A stretch of DNA of 64,000 nucleotides from assembly GCF_041359055.1 (NCBI RefSeq), contig NZ_JBGJKZ010000001.1:186001-250000 (forward strand), written 5' to 3'. Shown one piece after another: positions 62,197 to 64,000 of this stretch; positions within the stretch are counted from its first letter, which is position 1; every line of letters begins with the position of its first letter. The stretch comes from Paenalcaligenes hominis_A. GTDB lineage: Bacteria > Pseudomonadota > Gammaproteobacteria > Burkholderiales > Burkholderiaceae_B. A program made the translations under genes and the position numbers. The notes beneath the pieces were generated by a model. The model saw only the letters and a list, made by a program, of their open reading frames with translations. It ran no database searches and was not told the DNA's origin.

Positions 62197-64000
62197 ATGA
62201 CAGATAACGCTACTTTACGATGCGGCAAACTGTTTTTATTACGAGCATTTATGCTCGTTTTTTTATTGGTTGGCGCTACCTTATTAACAAGTACAACAGC
62301 TTGGTCTCAGAACGCAGAGCCTAGGCAAGCTGAATCAAGGTTAAGCTATGAAGGCTTAGCTGAGGTGCTAGAAAACGATGCGCTGCGAGATCAGCTAATA
62401 CAAGAATTACGTGGTTTAGCACAAGAAGAGCCTGCAACCACTACGGTAGCACCATCACCTGCTGAACCTGTAGCTGTACATGATCCAGAGCCAGAAATAA
62501 CAAGCAATACCTCGGGCCAATGGATGACGGCGTTGCAATATTTTGCGTATCAATTGCACGTGGATGTAAAAGCGTCGTGGGCAGTCCTAAAAGATGTGAT
62601 TACTCAGAACCCACAAAAAATAGAGCAAATTAAACGTTGGCGTGCACCTGTGCTGAGTCTTTTCATCGTCATTGCGCTAAGTTTTGTGGTGTATGGCGTA
62701 GCTCGACGCGTAGTAACGCCTTTATTTGCTCGACTTAATGATTGGGCTCATCGGTCTCCAGTCCGGGGTCATTGGGTATTAGCACGTTCGTTACGTTTTA
62801 GAAAGCTGCTGGCTGTGGCCGCAGCGTTATCTGTGGACTGGGCTACTATTGCGGGGGCTACCTTTGTTGGTTATATCGGAGTGGTTGGCTTAATCAGTGC
62901 AGACCCTAGCTCTTCACGTGCTTTTTTAAGCATGCAGTTTTTGACGGCATTTGTTTTGGTAGAAGGCTTGAAATCTTTAAGCCGAGCGGTATTTTCTACA
63001 CGTTATGAACAGTTACGTTTGCTGCCCATTGGGTCTACCAGTGCACAATTTTGGAACCGTTGGTTCAGTGTGGTTGTTAATCTAGGGGGATACGGGCTGC
63101 GAGTCTTAGTGCCTTTACTGGGCGTCATATTATCCACTGCAGTGGCTAATGTGGTGGGCACAGTATTGGCTATTGGTGTTTATATGTATGCCATTCGTGT
63201 GTTGTGGGCCAAACGTCATTCCGTAACGGCTACTTTTTTAGATCAGGCGGCACAAACAGAAAATGCTGTGATGGGAACGCTATTACGCATTATGGGGCGT
63301 CTCTGGGTGTGGGTGGCAATGCTCTATTTCACAGCGCTGCTGGTGGTGACTCAGATCACACATGACAATGCGTTGGTGTTTATGGCTCAAGCCAGTGCCC
63401 AGACCTTATTGGTGTTTTTAATAGGCGGTATTTTGTCCTTAGTGTTGAGCATCCTAGCCAACCACCGTTTGCATTTACCTGCTTACTGGCAAAGCAACTT
63501 TCCTTTATTGGAAGAGCGTCTGAACTCCTACGTGCCCGCTTTGCTGCGCGTAATGCGATTAGTCATAGTGATCGGCATGTTGTTGTGTGTATTTGATGCG
63601 TGGAAACTCTTTAATTTAAAGGGGTGGTTGCTCTCTGCGCACGGCCAAGCGGTTTTGAACACATTTATCCGCGTTGTGGTGGTGCTCAGTATGGCCGCCC
63701 TAAGTTGGACGTTATTAGCTAGCATGATTGAGCATCGGTTAGCGTGTGCGGCAGGCGCTAAGATGCCTACGGAACGTGAAAAAACCTTATTAATGCTGTT
63801 TAGAAACGCGCTGGCGATTGTGATTGTGACCTTAACGGTGTTAATTGTGCTTTCACAGGTTGGCATTGATATTGGCCCTCTTATTGCTGGCGCAGGGGTG
63901 GTGGGTTTAGCCATTGGTTTTGGAGCCCAGAAACTGGTTCAGGATGTGATTACAGGTGTGTTTATTCAGCTTGAAAATGGCATGAACCAAAACGATGTGG
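62197..64000 (+). CDS. Large MscS-family channel, YbiO-like (3' end outside the window)
   Basis: The frame is open from ATG 62197 to the window end, 601 codons. N-terminal signal (LLRAFMLVFLLVGATLLTSTTAWSQ), a periplasmic stretch of about 90 residues, and at least eight further membrane segments. The last visible part, GPLIAGAGVVGLAIGFGAQKLVQDVITGVFIQLENG, is the MscS pore helix and the start of the beta domain. The length and layout match YbiO-type channels. Family is certain, the exact member is inferred. No ribosome site is evident; the start could be at a later Met. Confidence 0.88.
   Translation, partial: MTDNATLRCGKLFLLRAFMLVFLLVGATLLTSTTAWSQNAEPRQAESRLSYEGLAEVLENDALRDQLIQELRGLAQEEPATTTVAPSPAEPVAVHDPEPEITSNTSGQWMTALQYFAYQLHVDVKASWAVLKDVITQNPQKIEQIKRWRAPVLSLFIVIALSFVVYGVARRVVTPLFARLNDWAHRSPVRGHWVLARSLRFRKLLAVAAALSVDWATIAGATFVGYIGVVGLISADPSSSRAFLSMQFLTAFVLVEGLKSLSRAVFSTRYEQLRLLPIGSTSAQFWNRWFSVVVNLGGYGLRVLVPLLGVILSTAVANVVGTVLAIGVYMYAIRVLWAKRHSVTATFLDQAAQTENAVMGTLLRIMGRLWVWVAMLYFTALLVVTQITHDNALVFMAQASAQTLLVFLIGGILSLVLSILANHRLHLPAYWQSNFPLLEERLNSYVPALLRVMRLVIVIGMLLCVFDAWKLFNLKGWLLSAHGQAVLNTFIRVVVVLSMAALSWTLLASMIEHRLACAAGAKMPTEREKTLLMLFRNALAIVIVTLTVLIVLSQVGIDIGPLIAGAGVVGLAIGFGAQKLVQDVITGVFIQLENGMNQNDV

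Noticed and set aside
63528..63914. A 128-codon minus-strand frame at the window end
   Set aside because: Complementary shadow of the large MscS channel gene, which is open across the whole stretch.

Overview
The window looks like the chromosome of a moderate-GC betaproteobacterium of the Burkholderiales, most likely Alcaligenaceae. This is inferred from gene content: a tripartite tricarboxylate transporter with a Bug-type binding protein, an AAHS-type aromatic-acid permease, the five-step histidine pathway using HutF and HutG, and a cysHDNJI cluster with an APS-reductase-type CysH. No rRNA, tRNA or CRISPR array was seen.

Layout. 1-2101: the 3' part of an ArsR-family regulator, then about 1.8 kb of decayed sequence that includes a broken ydhR-like monooxygenase gene. 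2102-8582: a four-gene restriction-modification operon of the LlaJI/BsuMI kind (two cytosine-C5 methyltransferases, a McrB-like AAA+ GTPase, a DUF2357 PD-(D/E)XK nuclease). The first 2.7 kb are strikingly AT-rich and the rest is host-like, with the change falling inside the AAA+ gene. 8746-13648: a catabolic cluster of unknown substrate (zinc alcohol dehydrogenase, SDR, cupin dioxygenase, MFS importer) facing an AraC regulator. 13666-18540: an ACT-domain protein, a dapA-family gene split by one amber codon, a small hypothetical gene, an AAHS permease and a MetE-like methyltransferase. 18963-26649: a GntR/FCD regulator facing a sugar-acid operon (IlvD/Edd dehydratase, RraA-family protein, ketoglutarate-semialdehyde-type dehydrogenase, TctCBA uptake system). 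26684-31693: NfeD/SPFH membrane pair, an orphan permease flanked by matching palindromes, pirin and SufE.

32098-48312 is a large amino-acid catabolic island: an ABC importer, an aromatic aminotransferase, a Rieske oxygenase with its reductase, then hutC, hutUH and, convergently, hutDIFG. The pathway is histidine to urocanate (HutH), imidazolonepropionate (HutU), formiminoglutamate (HutI), formylglutamate (HutF), glutamate plus formate (HutG), under HutC. An IS200/IS605 element with intact tnpA and a gutted tnpB sits between the two hut arms. The Rieske pair inside this island suggests that a modified (for example N-methylated) histidine or imidazole compound may be fed into the pathway; this is inference.

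48625-64000: phnP, copA with a textbook CueR-type promoter, a small MscS channel, a YgdI/YgdR-type lipoprotein, the assimilatory sulfate reduction cluster cysHDNJI divergent from cysG (siroheme for CysI), a BON-domain lipoprotein, and the start of a large YbiO-like MscS channel that runs off the window.
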